Shown: positions 27,311-36,903, counted from the stretch's first letter. The stretch is DNA of 64,000 nucleotides from Saprospiraceae bacterium (GCA_016787345.1 JAEUUU010000175.1:62001-126000); one strand, 5' to 3'. Notes: generated by a model not told the origin, from the sequence alone. Program-made: numbers and translations.

Positions 27311-27670
27311 ATGGAAAACTTAGTTGATACTGCCACGGCGACCCAGCCGATCATGCTTACAAATGGCGCTGCCGAGCAATTAAACCTGATTCGTCAGCAG
27401 GAAAATATACCTTCCGACTACTGTTTGCGCGTCGGTGTAAAGGGCGGAGGCTGCTCCGGATTTTCGTACATCCTTGGTTTTGACCAGATGGAAGCCAACG
27501 ACGACGTATTCGAAGTCAACGGCATTCGTGTCGTCATGAACAAGGCGCATGCGATTTATTTGCTGGGTATGGAAATTGACTTTGTGAACGGTCTCGACAA
27601 TCGCGGCTTCACTTTCAACAACCCGAATGCAGAATCCACCTGCGGCTGCGGCACTTCTTTTTCCGCCTGA
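27311..27670 (+). CDS. A-type iron-sulfur carrier (IscA/ErpA/SufA-like)
   Basis: A 119-residue HesB/IscA-fold protein that carries Fe-S clusters to apoproteins. The three cluster-binding cysteines are in place: C48 in KGGGCSGFSY, and C111 and C113 in STCGCGTSF. The opening LTNGAAEQLNLIRQQENIP and central VNGIRVVMNKAHAIYLLGMEIDF are family-typical. No isc or suf genes lie nearby, so it stands alone with its own promoter and terminator. ErpA or SufA assignment cannot be settled from sequence alone. Confidence 0.93.
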   Translation: MENLVDTATATQPIMLTNGAAEQLNLIRQQENIPSDYCLRVGVKGGGCSGFSYILGFDQMEANDDVFEVNGIRVVMNKAHAIYLLGMEIDFVNGLDNRGFTFNNPNAESTCGCGTSFSA

Positions 27671-27689
27671 GTTTTTTCTGTACAGCATA

Positions 27690-27732
27690 AAAAAAGGCCG
27701 AATCCACCATCGCGGGTTCGGCCTCTTTTTTT
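27690..27732. terminator. Bidirectional terminator between IscA-type gene and rlpA
   Basis: AGGCCGAA (27695-27702) pairs with TTCGGCCT (27717-27724), with an A-run on the left and CTTTTTTT on the right, so both convergent transcripts are served. Confidence 0.9.
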
Positions 27733-27747
27733 ATGCTATTGACGGTT

Positions 27748-28647
27748 TCAAATCTTGCTGAGATCGACGACAAAGCACTTGGGATACCCTTTTTTGGCCG
27801 CTTCGACGCGAATCTTATCAGCCATTGCGCGGTCGGTAAACGGTCCGAGGATGAGTTTGTAAACGGTGTTTTCCGTCGCTTCGGGCATGGGTTGCATGCT
27901 GACCATGACTTTTCCGGGCCAGTATTTTTGCAGTTTGCTTACTTCCGGAAAAACGTTCGGTGCGTTGTACAGGGTTGAAACCTGGACGCCGAAGCCGGTT
28001 TTGGCCGGCTTTTGCACATCGATTTGATAAATTTCGTTGCCACCGGCGGCGGCGGGCGATTTGGCTGCCGGGAGTTTTGTCGCGTCGGCGCCCGAGGCTG
28101 TTGCCGGCGACTTGGTTGCACTGGCGGTTGGTGTTGGTTTGGTGGAAGCGGGCGTGCTGTATTGCGCCGGTCGGGCTGCTTCAGTGCCCGTTGCCCGCAC
28201 ATCGGCGGCACTGGGGCGTGCTGATTTTGCCGCGGCGCCGAGGTTTACCGTTTCAGCGCTTTCTTCACTGGGTTTTTCAATGACCTCCAGTTTAACTTTG
28301 GCTGAGCCGGCTTTGATCAGATCGAGCTCTTCGGCGCCCCGTCGCGATACCTCTACGATATATCCGTCGCGGTATGGGCCGCGGTCATTTACCCGGGCAA
28401 CGAGCGACAACTTGTTGTCGAGCCGGGTGATGCGAACCAGCGTGCCAAAGGGCAGTGTTTTATGGGCGCAGGTGAGCAGGTTTTTATCGTACTTTTCGCC
28501 GCTGGCTGTCTTGCGGCCGTGCAGCGTGTCGGAATAATAACCGACTTTGCCGTATTCTTCGCGAAGCAGTTTGAAGGAGGAAAAGACCAGGCCTGCGCCA
28601 GCCATCATGCCCAGAAATAATAACAGAATCGAACGTTGGCGGATCAT
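27748..28647 (-). CDS. rlpA: RlpA-like septal lytic transglycosylase with SPOR domain
   Basis: A 299-residue exported protein. An N-terminal hydrophobic anchor or signal (about residues 6-25) is followed by the RlpA double-psi beta-barrel at about 35-120: KVGYYSDTLHGRKTASGEKYD, HKTLPFGTLVRITRLDN and VNDRGPYRDGYIVEVSRRGAEEL. A low-complexity A/T/P/S linker (about 130-205) leads to a C-terminal SPOR domain (GFGVQVSTLYN, YKLILGPFTDRAMADKIR) that binds denuded septal peptidoglycan. RlpA enzymes cut naked glycan strands at division sites. The linker sequence is highly repetitive, as in other secreted proteins here. Confidence 0.92.
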   Translation of the reverse strand: MIRQRSILLLFLGMMAGAGLVFSSFKLLREEYGKVGYYSDTLHGRKTASGEKYDKNLLTCAHKTLPFGTLVRITRLDNKLSLVARVNDRGPYRDGYIVEVSRRGAEELDLIKAGSAKVKLEVIEKPSEESAETVNLGAAAKSARPSAADVRATGTEAARPAQYSTPASTKPTPTASATKSPATASGADATKLPAAKSPAAAGGNEIYQIDVQKPAKTGFGVQVSTLYNAPNVFPEVSKLQKYWPGKVMVSMQPMPEATENTVYKLILGPFTDRAMADKIRVEAAKKGYPKCFVVDLSKI

Positions 28648-28687
28648 AAAGGAGCGGTGTTTACGTGAAAGTTAACTGGTGGATCGA

Positions 28688-28695
28688 CAAAGGTA
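28688..28695 (-). promoter_or_regulatory. -7 promoter element of rlpA
   Basis: TACCTTTG on the minus strand, a perfect TAnnTTTG, about 40 nt before the ATG at 28647. Confidence 0.6.
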
Positions 28696-28783
28696 ACAAC
28701 GAAACAAAGCCAATCTTTCGTTATTCTCCCGAAAAAAAAATCAATATTGAAAGATAAAATATTGACTATCAGATTCAAGCGAT

Positions 28784-30049
28784 ATGAAAAAGTCAAACGC
28801 ACTTGATCGACAAAGGACGGTTTACCTTGATGGCGCCTTTGGTTACCGGCAGGCAATTCCGTTTGTCTACGCCGAAATTGAGCGCCTTGCCCGGCAAAAA
28901 TTGTCGCCGGAAGCCTGGGCGTATATCGCCGGGAGCGCGGGACTTGAGCAGACGGCCAGGTCGAATGAATCGGACTTTCAGCATTGGAAAATCGTGCCGA
29001 GAATGCTGCGAAATGTTGAGGAGCGCGATTTGTCAATACAATTTTTAGGCCATACCCTTCCTGCCCCCTTTTTCCTGGCCCCCATTGGGGCGCTTGAAAT
29101 GGCGCACCCAGAGGCTGATCTTGCCGTTGCGAGGGCTTGCGGGGCCTTGGGCATACCCTACATATTTTCCAACCAGGCCTCCGTGCCCATGGAAGAATGT
29201 GCTGTGACAATGGGTGAAACACCCCGAATGTTTCAATTGTACTGGAGTCGCTCTGATGAACTGGCCGTCAGTTTGCTCCAGCGCGCCGAGGCCTCCGGGT
29301 GCTCCGCGATTGTGGTCACCCTCGACACAACCATGTTGGGGTGGCGCACCCGGGATCTTGACCTGGGTTATTTACCTTTTCTGAAAGGAATAGGCATTGC
29401 CCAGTATACTTCTGATCCAGTGTTTCGCAGGCTTCTGGAAGAACCCCTGGAAGCCCCTTCCGGAAACCGCCGTCCGAGTTTCGATGCGATCCGGACCCTC
29501 ATTTCTTCTGCCCAAAAATATCCGGGCGGTTTTTGGCGTAATCTCCGTTCAGGGATCGGACGAAAAGCGGTGCAGAAGTTCACGCAGATTTACTCTCGTC
29601 CAAATATTACCTGGACCGATCTGCCGTTTTTGCGGAAACATACCCGGCTTCCAATCATATTAAAAGGTGTTTTACACCCTGATGACGCCAAAAAAGCCCT
29701 TGATTACGGTGTCGACGGCATATACGTCTCCAATCACGGAGGGCGTCAGGTCGACGGCGCAATTTCCAGTATCGAGGCTCTGCCCGGTATTGTCGAAGCG
29801 GTTCGCGGCAAGGCGCCCATCCTGTTCGACAGCGGTGTCCGAGGGGGCGCCGATGCCTTTAAGGCGCTTGCGCTGGGCGCCACAGCGGTGGGTATCGGTC
29901 GGCCGTATTGTTACGCGCTCGGCATCGGCGGTCAGGCGGGCGTCGAGGCGCTGTTGCTCAACTGGATGGCCGATCTCGAATTGACAATGGGCTTATCCGG
30001 ATGCAAAAACATTGCAGAAATCCATTCAACGATCCTGCATCGTGGTTGA
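28784..30049 (+). CDS. FMN-dependent alpha-hydroxy-acid oxidase/dehydrogenase
   Basis: A 421-residue TIM-barrel flavoprotein oxidising 2-hydroxy acids to 2-keto acids, closest in layout to lactate 2-monooxygenase. Motifs: AYIAGSAGLEQTARSNESDF, FFLAPIGALEMAHPEADLAV, MFQLYWSRSDE, VVTLDTTMLGWRTRDLDLGY, IILKGVLHPDDA, the catalytic SNHGGRQVDG with H318 and R321, then FDSGVRGGADAFKALALGA and GIGRPYCYALG for FMN phosphate. The long insert around residues 205-270 is typical of lactate monooxygenase-like members. The natural substrate (lactate, mandelate, glycolate) cannot be assigned from sequence. It converges on the next gene with one base between stops. Confidence 0.9.
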   Translation: MKKSNALDRQRTVYLDGAFGYRQAIPFVYAEIERLARQKLSPEAWAYIAGSAGLEQTARSNESDFQHWKIVPRMLRNVEERDLSIQFLGHTLPAPFFLAPIGALEMAHPEADLAVARACGALGIPYIFSNQASVPMEECAVTMGETPRMFQLYWSRSDELAVSLLQRAEASGCSAIVVTLDTTMLGWRTRDLDLGYLPFLKGIGIAQYTSDPVFRRLLEEPLEAPSGNRRPSFDAIRTLISSAQKYPGGFWRNLRSGIGRKAVQKFTQIYSRPNITWTDLPFLRKHTRLPIILKGVLHPDDAKKALDYGVDGIYVSNHGGRQVDGAISSIEALPGIVEAVRGKAPILFDSGVRGGADAFKALALGATAVGIGRPYCYALGIGGQAGVEALLLNWMADLELTMGLSGCKNIAEIHSTILHRG

Positions 30050-30050
30050 A

Positions 30051-33000
30051 TCACTGGAACACAATTTGCCCACTGAATTGCCTTTCTCCTGCACTCAAGT
30101 GCCAAAAGTAAATGCCTTTGGAAGGGAATAAACCGACAGGCAAATACTGCGGACTGCCTTCTTCCGCGCGATACGTGCGCTCGTAGATCAAACGTCCCTG
30201 TGTGTCAATTATCCGGAAGCCAAGTTCGGGGGCTTTAGTTTCAGGTAATTGCAGCCAGGCGCCTCCGGCTCCGAAAGGGTTGGGGTAAACGCCTGCCTCT
30301 GTGTTCGTTACAGCCAGAGCGGCAAGTAGTTCCGGAAGCAGTGCAAATCCGTCGTCCTGGAAAGCATACCTCGGCGTCGGGAAATCGGCCAAGCCCAGAC
30401 TGGAGACAAGTGTTCCGGTATTTACCGTGCGAAAAACAATGCGGAACAAAGGACTTTCAACGGCGAAATCACCTATGGCTAGCGGGTTCTCAAAAGCAAA
30501 ACTCACCAAACCGTTTTCAACCCGGTTGATGCCAAAATGATCGGTTGAAAGATCAGGGTGAAGCGGCTCGATTTTTTCAAAAACCAAATTTGATTGGTCA
30601 AAAGCGATGCTCAGTTGGACGCCGGCATAGGCGTTGATATTGCCCGAAAAATCGGCGCTTACGCGTTCCCCGGGTTCGAATTTTTTGTCGCGCAGTACCA
30701 ATGGCCAGCGCAAACCCGTACGAACCTCCGTTTCGTTTGTGTTGAAGGATGGAATAACGGAACCGTTTACATCCCCAGTTTTTATACCAATAAAATTAAG
30801 TTCGGTCATGGAAGTGCCCTGCAAGACCACTGCGATGGAATCGGGGAAGGGCGCAACCGTGAACGGATTCCCGGGGCTTGGGAAGATGAAGTTTTCGGGT
30901 ATGAACCGCCAGGAAGTATTGTTCACGAAGACCGAGTCGATGCCCAGCAGTATTTTTCGAATGGCTACGATATCGAATGTCGTTACGCTGTTTGATTTGT
31001 TGGCATCGGCTGCAATGATTTTGTAGGGGGAGTTGAGCAATTCGATCCCCAGAATATGTTTGCTGATCAGGGCCAGATCGAAGGTGCTGACCCCATTCAG
31101 GGGGGCGTCGTTGCGAGATGGCCGTACGGTGTAGGTTTGGCAATCGGGGACTCCGGCCACCGTAAAAACACCATTGTCGTTCGATGCCGTTGTTGCTACC
31201 GCAACATTGGCCACAGCGCTGTCGGTTTCTGTGCGGATGTTGCCGCTGAGCGATACTGTGGATGGTATTTGTTGCATCAACAAGGAATCGATCGGATACG
31301 ACCAAAGGCCGCGCGCATGTGTTGCGGCCAGCAGTTGTTTTTTGACCGGATTGTGCTCAAGGTCGAAAACCGGGATGACCGGCATGTTGTTGCCCAGGCG
31401 ATTCCAGAGGGTTCCGCCGTTGAGTGTGACATAAACCCCGGCATCGGTGGCGGCAAACAGGATGCTGTCGTTGTGCCCGGGCAAGACATACAGGTCATTT
31501 ACAGGCACTTGCGGCAGATTGCCGGTGATGTTGACCCAGACTCCGCCGTTGTTGTCGGAACGGTGGATGTGCGGTATGTTTTCGTTGTCCCGAAACCCGG
31601 AGTGAGTGACGTAAAAGCGGTTGGGAAGAGTAGGGGAGCCGCAAACCGAGGTGACGTAGCGATTGGGCAGTGCTGTTACCACGACATACCAGTCTCCGTT
31701 GGCATCGCGCCAGCTGACATTGCCATCGGAGGTCCCGACAAACAGTTTCCCGGGTACGATGGGCGACTCCGCGAGGGCGGAAATATTGTGAAAACGTTCG
31801 CCGTAGATTACGCCATCGGTGAGATCGATTGAAATCGGCGACCAGCCCGAGCCGCCAAAACCAGAATAGACCCTGTATGTGCCGGCGTAAAATAATTCCG
31901 GATTGTGAGGGCTTGTAAATACGGGCATATCCCAATTACACCGGTCGCCGGTGCCCAGTGCTCTTTGGCCAAATTGCCAGGAGTTACCGCCGTCCATTGT
32001 TTTGTGGATGGTGCCGTTTTGTATTTCGACCCAGAAAGTATTGGAGTCAGTGGGGTGGAAAAGGCTTCTGAAGCCGTCGGCAGAGAAGACAGACAGCCAG
32101 TTGTTCAGGCTCTGCCCGTTTCCTGTTTGAACGCCGTTGTCCTGCGCCCCAGCCCAGTAGACATCCGGGGTGTGCGGGTTGAAATTGGTGCGATAAAACT
32201 GAGTTGTGGGCAGGTTTTTACTTTTAACCCAAAGCATCTGATTCGGATCATTGCGGTACACACCACCGTCGGTTGCCAGGTAGCGACGGCCGGAGGAGAC
32301 GAAAACAAGATCATGCGTATCCGCGTGTGCGCCGGCGCCAACTTGCCAGGCATTGCTGCCGGCGGCTTTTCGCCACAACAGAACCCCCAGAATATACACT
32401 TCCTCGTCGTTGGTCGGATTGATTCTCACTTTGCCGAAATACCAGCCGAAATCGCTGAAAGCATCGTCGATGGTTGTGGTATTCACCGTCGTCCAGGATG
32501 CGCCGCCATCGGTGGTTTTGTAGAGGCCGCCCACAGTAGCCAGCGTATCGACGTAAATTGCGTAGAGTTTGTCCGGATTTTGTGGAGAAATTGCAAGTCC
32601 CGTTCGACCCATTGGACCGGAAGGCAGGCCATTGCTGAGAAGCGTCCAGGTTGATCCGCCATCGGTCGTTTTATAAATCTTGGCATTAGGGCCGTGAATG
32701 ACCGATTCCTGATTGCTGCGTATTCTGTCCCAAAAGGAAGCGTACAGAATTTGGGGATTGGCGGGATTGATGACCAGGTCGCTGGCGCCGGCCTGGTTGC
32801 TTACAAACAGGACCTTGCTCCAGGATAAACCCCCATTGGTACTTTTATAAATGCCCCGGTGCTCGTCGCGGATGTATGGGTTGCCCATTACCGCGGCATA
32901 CAGCGTGCTTGAGTTGGAGGGGTCTATAATAACTTTTGAAATGATGCCTTGTTGGCCAAGGGCCAGATAAGCCCAGGTTTCGCCGCCATCGATGCTTTTG

Positions 33001-33536
33001 TACAGGCCGTTGCCATTAAAAACAATCGAAGGAACGTTCGGGTCGCCCGTGCCGGCATACACGATATTGGGGTTGTTGGGGTCGTAGGTGATGTCGCCTA
33101 TGGCCAGTTCGGGTTGATCATCGAAAACAGGCCGCCAGTTGACGCCGCCGTCGGTTGTTTTGAAAATTCCGCCGCCAGCAAAGCCGGCCAAAAGGGTCGT
33201 TTCTGCGCCAGGTTGAACGGCCAGTGTATTGACCCGTCCGGCTACATTGGCGGGCCCTTGTAAAGTCCATTGGTTCGATTGTCCCGGGCAGTCGGAGCGT
33301 TCCGAAGCTTTTGATTGCTCTTGAAGCCGCACACCCTGTATTGCCTTGCGCCAGCCTTGCCAGTCGAAGTACGGATCGGGGTATGATCGTTGGAAGGAGA
33401 ATAAATCGTAAGGTTCAGTCTTGTGGTCCAGAGCGTTGCCTACAGATTCCTCTGTCCGGATTTTTCCGGTTGTCTGGCAGCCGACAAGTAAAAGCAAACC
33501 CGCGAGCAGGAAAACGTTAGTGTAGTTGTTTCTCAT
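30051..33536 (-). CDS. Giant BNR-propeller lipoprotein with dockerin-like and T9SS domains
   Basis: A 1161-residue surface protein. The signal peptide ends in a lipobox (LLLLVGC, C20), then two beta-propellers of sortilin/Vps10-like BNR repeats with many TTDGGxxWT motifs (KTTDGGVNWRPV, KSIDGGETWAYL, KTTDGGASWTTV). After about residue 790 come a carboxypeptidase-regulatory-like segment, a dockerin-like pair of calcium loops (DANKSNSVTTFDIVAIRKIL), a cohesin/Big-like sandwich and a T9SS type A sorting domain (GVYPNPFGAGG, FRIIDTQGRLIY, KGIYFWHL). ATG at 33536 was selected since the upstream TTG-type extension adds no signal. Carrying both a lipobox and a T9SS tail is unusual. Confidence 0.87.
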   Translation of the reverse strand: MRNNYTNVFLLAGLLLLVGCQTTGKIRTEESVGNALDHKTEPYDLFSFQRSYPDPYFDWQGWRKAIQGVRLQEQSKASERSDCPGQSNQWTLQGPANVAGRVNTLAVQPGAETTLLAGFAGGGIFKTTDGGVNWRPVFDDQPELAIGDITYDPNNPNIVYAGTGDPNVPSIVFNGNGLYKSIDGGETWAYLALGQQGIISKVIIDPSNSSTLYAAVMGNPYIRDEHRGIYKSTNGGLSWSKVLFVSNQAGASDLVINPANPQILYASFWDRIRSNQESVIHGPNAKIYKTTDGGSTWTLLSNGLPSGPMGRTGLAISPQNPDKLYAIYVDTLATVGGLYKTTDGGASWTTVNTTTIDDAFSDFGWYFGKVRINPTNDEEVYILGVLLWRKAAGSNAWQVGAGAHADTHDLVFVSSGRRYLATDGGVYRNDPNQMLWVKSKNLPTTQFYRTNFNPHTPDVYWAGAQDNGVQTGNGQSLNNWLSVFSADGFRSLFHPTDSNTFWVEIQNGTIHKTMDGGNSWQFGQRALGTGDRCNWDMPVFTSPHNPELFYAGTYRVYSGFGGSGWSPISIDLTDGVIYGERFHNISALAESPIVPGKLFVGTSDGNVSWRDANGDWYVVVTALPNRYVTSVCGSPTLPNRFYVTHSGFRDNENIPHIHRSDNNGGVWVNITGNLPQVPVNDLYVLPGHNDSILFAATDAGVYVTLNGGTLWNRLGNNMPVIPVFDLEHNPVKKQLLAATHARGLWSYPIDSLLMQQIPSTVSLSGNIRTETDSAVANVAVATTASNDNGVFTVAGVPDCQTYTVRPSRNDAPLNGVSTFDLALISKHILGIELLNSPYKIIAADANKSNSVTTFDIVAIRKILLGIDSVFVNNTSWRFIPENFIFPSPGNPFTVAPFPDSIAVVLQGTSMTELNFIGIKTGDVNGSVIPSFNTNETEVRTGLRWPLVLRDKKFEPGERVSADFSGNINAYAGVQLSIAFDQSNLVFEKIEPLHPDLSTDHFGINRVENGLVSFAFENPLAIGDFAVESPLFRIVFRTVNTGTLVSSLGLADFPTPRYAFQDDGFALLPELLAALAVTNTEAGVYPNPFGAGGAWLQLPETKAPELGFRIIDTQGRLIYERTYRAEEGSPQYLPVGLFPSKGIYFWHLSAGERQFSGQIVFQ

Positions 33537-33564
33537 AAATCGGTTTGTTTTGATTAAAAGCGTA

Positions 33565-33572
33565 CAAAAATA
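33565..33572 (-). promoter_or_regulatory. -7 promoter element of the giant BNR lipoprotein gene
   Basis: TATTTTTG on the minus strand fits TAnnTTTG, 28 nt before the ATG at 33536. Confidence 0.5.
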
Positions 33573-33677
33573 CCAATTTAACGGCACCTTTGTTTAAACC
33601 GAAGAATCGGCCCGGATGTTTACAGCAAAATTTCTGCCGAATAATCAGGCTTCCGTTTTTACACCTATATATAATAT

Positions 33678-34286
33678 ATGCAAGCAAACCAGGAATTGGA
33701 GGACGATAATTTCATGTTCCATCCGGGCAACGTGATGTTGAGCATTTTGCTGTTCGGTTTGTCGGCGCTTTTTCTTGCGCTGACGGTGGCTTATGTTTAC
33801 ACCCGGGTGACGATGGAAGTGCCTCCGGTAAAACTCCCGGCTTTGTTTTTGTTCAATACCCTCATTCTGCTGGGGAGCAGCTACACGATGATTCAGGCTA
33901 AAAAGTGTTACCTGGCCGATGATACGAAGGGCTATCAACAAAACTTGCGACTGACCATTCTGCTTTCCGGTTTGTTCATGCTGATGCAATTACTTGCCTG
34001 GACCCTGTTGTTCAACAACAATATTCAACTGAACTCCTCCACTACGACGGCCTATCTCTACGTCATCTCTTTTGTGCATCTTGCGCACGTGATCGGCGGG
34101 TTGCCATTTTTGGTTAGTTTCTACCGAACGGCTAAAAAACGGATGGTTGACCCGGTGACGGTGCTTGTCTACTTCTCTGATCCGGAGAAACGACTCAAAC
34201 TGAAATTGTTGACCAAATACTGGCACTTTCTGGATGGCCTATGGATCTACCTGGTGTTGTTTTTTGGCATCAATTACCTGATTTGA
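33678..34286 (+). CDS. Cytochrome c oxidase subunit III-like membrane protein
   Basis: A 202-residue heme-copper oxidase subunit III with five membrane helices (about residues 18-40, 53-72, 90-110, 125-145, 178-200). Family marks are the N-terminal MFHPGNVMLSILLFGLSALF, the LLGSSYTMIQAKKCY segment, VHLAHVIGGLPFLV, and the C-terminal YWHFLDGLWIYLVLFFG. Subunit III supports proton uptake and stability of the aa3-type complex. No subunit I or II gene is near, so it is an isolated copy. The terminator downstream lies mainly on the opposite strand. Confidence 0.88.
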   Translation: MQANQELEDDNFMFHPGNVMLSILLFGLSALFLALTVAYVYTRVTMEVPPVKLPALFLFNTLILLGSSYTMIQAKKCYLADDTKGYQQNLRLTILLSGLFMLMQLLAWTLLFNNNIQLNSSTTTAYLYVISFVHLAHVIGGLPFLVSFYRTAKKRMVDPVTVLVYFSDPEKRLKLKLLTKYWHFLDGLWIYLVLFFGINYLI

Positions 34287-34291
34287 GCCAT

Positions 34292-34327
34292 AAAAAAACC
34301 GCCCCCTGCATTCAGGTGGCGGTTCTT
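34292..34327 (-). terminator. Terminator of the Ig-like T9SS gene
   Basis: AACCGCC (34297-34303) with GGCGGTT (34318-34324), continued inward by CCTG/CAGG. Read on the minus strand a T-run follows; on the plus strand the tail CTTAG is weak, though it may help end the subunit III transcript. Confidence 0.8.
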
Positions 34328-34363
34328 AGTATGCCATGAATTGAAATTTCTTAAAACAGTTTT

Positions 34364-36880
34364 TCAGCGCACCACCTGAAATTTTTTCGTAACCTGACCG
34401 CTTTGCGTGCGGGCAACGGCAATGTAATTGCCTTCAGGTAGTTGGCTTACGCTGATTTCGGCATGTTCCCACTGTACATCTCCCGACTGATAAACTACCC
34501 GCCCGGTCATATCAAGGAAAACGAGCGACTCGATAACGTCATTGCCGTTCAGGTGGATATTCAGCAAATCGCTTACCGGAGAGGGATAAACCAGAAAATC
34601 CTGGCTGGATACCGAAACCGGCGCGCTGTTGCGCTCCATGTTGATCGGAATTTTAAGGGTCAGGCTTTCTCCGGTACTGTTGCTGCCATCGGCCCACATC
34701 ATGGTGGGGGAGTCGATGGTAAGGACAGCGTAGGCCTGTTCATCAGGTTTGGCGCCATCTACAATATCGATAATTACGAATTCGAACTGTCCGATTAGCC
34801 CGTATCCGCTGACGGAAGTTCCATTTATTCTGGTATAAGCCGATTCCAGGCGGCCCTGACTGGGGCGTTTTGAAAGGCAGAGATACGGTGCATTCATATT
34901 CAGCCAGGTATTGGCAAAATAGCGCATCTCAAAAAGCGTATCGACTATTTGAGGACTAAGATTGAGGTCGAGGGTAAAGCCGTACAGATTGGTCAGCGGC
35001 AAAGTATTGTTGCCCAGCGAAACCTCTACTTGCACCAAATCACCAATACCGGGATTGGGCGTCAGTACATTGAAAAAGAAAGGCAGGTTTTTAGAAGTGG
35101 GCGGAATAATTGGAGTGAGATTGTGGGTCTGGCCGTAAAACACCATCAGCGCCAGAGTGTCGTCCGAGGTGATCAGACCGTTGCCGTCGGTATCGGCATG
35201 TTTGAGATCGATCGGGCTGCCAGTGTAGGGGTTCGACCAGTTGTCGGCGTACTGACCGTACCATTCGAGACTGGCATTGTTGCGCAGTTCGCCGTCGAGG
35301 CCCATAAAATAACCAAGCGGAAGCAGGTCTTTGTTGTTGACCTTGCCATCGTAGTTGATGTCGCCGGCCCAGACGCAATCGTCGACGCAGTAGGGGCCGG
35401 ACGTACTAAACACATCGACAACGTTTGCCGTAATTTTTACCAGTTGGCACTGACCATTGGAAGTGACGCAGTAATTGATCTCCATTTGATCAACACCCAC
35501 GTAGCCATTCTGCGGCGTGTAGATGAGCAAATTATTGCCGGAAACAGACTGGTTGTTGATCGTGTGGGTGGAGTAACCGGGGTAAAATTGCAGGGCGCCG
35601 TGATCTGGTGCATCGACAACCGAAAAATCAAACCCGATGAAAGGAATCTGGTAGTTGATGACCATCGGCGTGCTCTTCGGCGTCGTCAGGTCGAAGGTTG
35701 CAGCCGAGGGCGGGAGATTACCTACAATAACATTGACAGCGGCCATTTCGAGGTCGCTGACGAACATGTTACCAATCTTATAGTAGAAAGTCGCTATACC
35801 GGAGTAGTTGTTGTTGGGGGTGAACGTGACGGTTCCGTTGGGCGTACTGGGCGAAATGGTGCCCGGGAGGTTGTTGGGAGATACCCAGCTTTTTACCGAA
35901 AGATTGCCGATGTCGTTATCCCGGACATTGAGGGTGATCGGTGTATTTTTGGGCGTAAAGACGTAGTCATCCATCGCCATGGTGTTCTGAGTGGGCGTAT
36001 TCAGAACGGTAACATTGACCGTTTTGAACACAGTTGGTCCATTGGACAAGACAAACTGATCGGAGCCGGTGTAGTTCAGGTTGGGGGTATAACGGAACGA
36101 ATAGCCGTTTTGAATGCTTACGGAGCCGTTGGATGGGCCCTGGAACAACGAATAGCCGTTGTAGGTCAACGGCATGTTCAGCGGTGTATTTTTGGCGGTT
36201 GCGACTTGTAGCGTGTCGCTCACCGGAGCGGCATTGTTGTTGATACCAATGGTAACGGGGGCTGATTTGCAATTCAGCAGGGCGTCGCAAACGGTGTAAC
36301 TGAGATGTGCAACACCCGTGTAGCCCGCATCCGGTGTGAAGATGACGTTGTTGCCGGAAATGGAGGCGGAGCCGTGATTGGTCATGGTCAGGGCGCTCAA
36401 CGAGAGCGGCCCGTTAGAGCCGGCATCGTTGGCCAGAACATCAATCGTTACAGGCGCCCCGATCGTCGTAATTGCGAAGTCGGATCTGGGATTGAGCAGC
36501 GAAGGGTAAACGGAAACGCGGTATGCCTGATAAACCTGAAACGGGTAGTTGCCCGTGTAGATCATTTCAACCGTAAAGGTGTCGACTCCTGTAAAACCGG
36601 CATCCGGTTGGTACTTAATCTGAACCGTGGCCGGATTACCATTGCCACCGGGCGACAAAACGGTTTTGGTCACCGTACCGTGCTGAGGAGACGGACTGGA
36701 GACGTAAATATTCAGATTGAGACCGGAAAGAGTGTCGAAAACAGGGGCGCCGATTGAAGTCACCAAATTCTTGTAGGGACTGCCGCCGCTTTGACTGTAG
36801 GCAGTCAGTGGCGACAAGCCAAAGGCAAGAAACAAGAATAAAAATGATCGGGCTAGTGCTAAGCGTAAATTCACATTCAT
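34364..36880 (-). CDS. Ig-like/cadherin-like T9SS surface protein with dockerin-like module
   Basis: An 838-residue exported protein. The signal peptide (about residues 1-29, ending AYSQ) precedes about six tandem Ig-like (Big/cadherin-type) repeats with recurring FTPDAGYTGVAHLSYTV, YTPNLNYTGSDQFVLS and FTPNNNYSGIATFYYKI motifs. A dockerin-like calcium module follows (GDINYDGKVNNKDLLPLGYF, HADTDGNGLITSDDTLALMV), then a cohesin-like sandwich (VEVSLGNNTLPLTNLYGFTL) and a T9SS type A sorting domain (LVYPSPVSDLLNIHLNG, PEGNYIAVART, KKFQVVR). Likely a surface or matrix protein; ligand unknown. A perfect -7 promoter lies 24 nt upstream. Confidence 0.88.
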   Translation of the reverse strand: MNVNLRLALARSFLFLFLAFGLSPLTAYSQSGGSPYKNLVTSIGAPVFDTLSGLNLNIYVSSPSPQHGTVTKTVLSPGGNGNPATVQIKYQPDAGFTGVDTFTVEMIYTGNYPFQVYQAYRVSVYPSLLNPRSDFAITTIGAPVTIDVLANDAGSNGPLSLSALTMTNHGSASISGNNVIFTPDAGYTGVAHLSYTVCDALLNCKSAPVTIGINNNAAPVSDTLQVATAKNTPLNMPLTYNGYSLFQGPSNGSVSIQNGYSFRYTPNLNYTGSDQFVLSNGPTVFKTVNVTVLNTPTQNTMAMDDYVFTPKNTPITLNVRDNDIGNLSVKSWVSPNNLPGTISPSTPNGTVTFTPNNNYSGIATFYYKIGNMFVSDLEMAAVNVIVGNLPPSAATFDLTTPKSTPMVINYQIPFIGFDFSVVDAPDHGALQFYPGYSTHTINNQSVSGNNLLIYTPQNGYVGVDQMEINYCVTSNGQCQLVKITANVVDVFSTSGPYCVDDCVWAGDINYDGKVNNKDLLPLGYFMGLDGELRNNASLEWYGQYADNWSNPYTGSPIDLKHADTDGNGLITSDDTLALMVFYGQTHNLTPIIPPTSKNLPFFFNVLTPNPGIGDLVQVEVSLGNNTLPLTNLYGFTLDLNLSPQIVDTLFEMRYFANTWLNMNAPYLCLSKRPSQGRLESAYTRINGTSVSGYGLIGQFEFVIIDIVDGAKPDEQAYAVLTIDSPTMMWADGSNSTGESLTLKIPINMERNSAPVSVSSQDFLVYPSPVSDLLNIHLNGNDVIESLVFLDMTGRVVYQSGDVQWEHAEISVSQLPEGNYIAVARTQSGQVTKKFQVVR

Positions 36881-36903
36881 GGCTGCGGTATTAAAAAGAC
36901 CTC

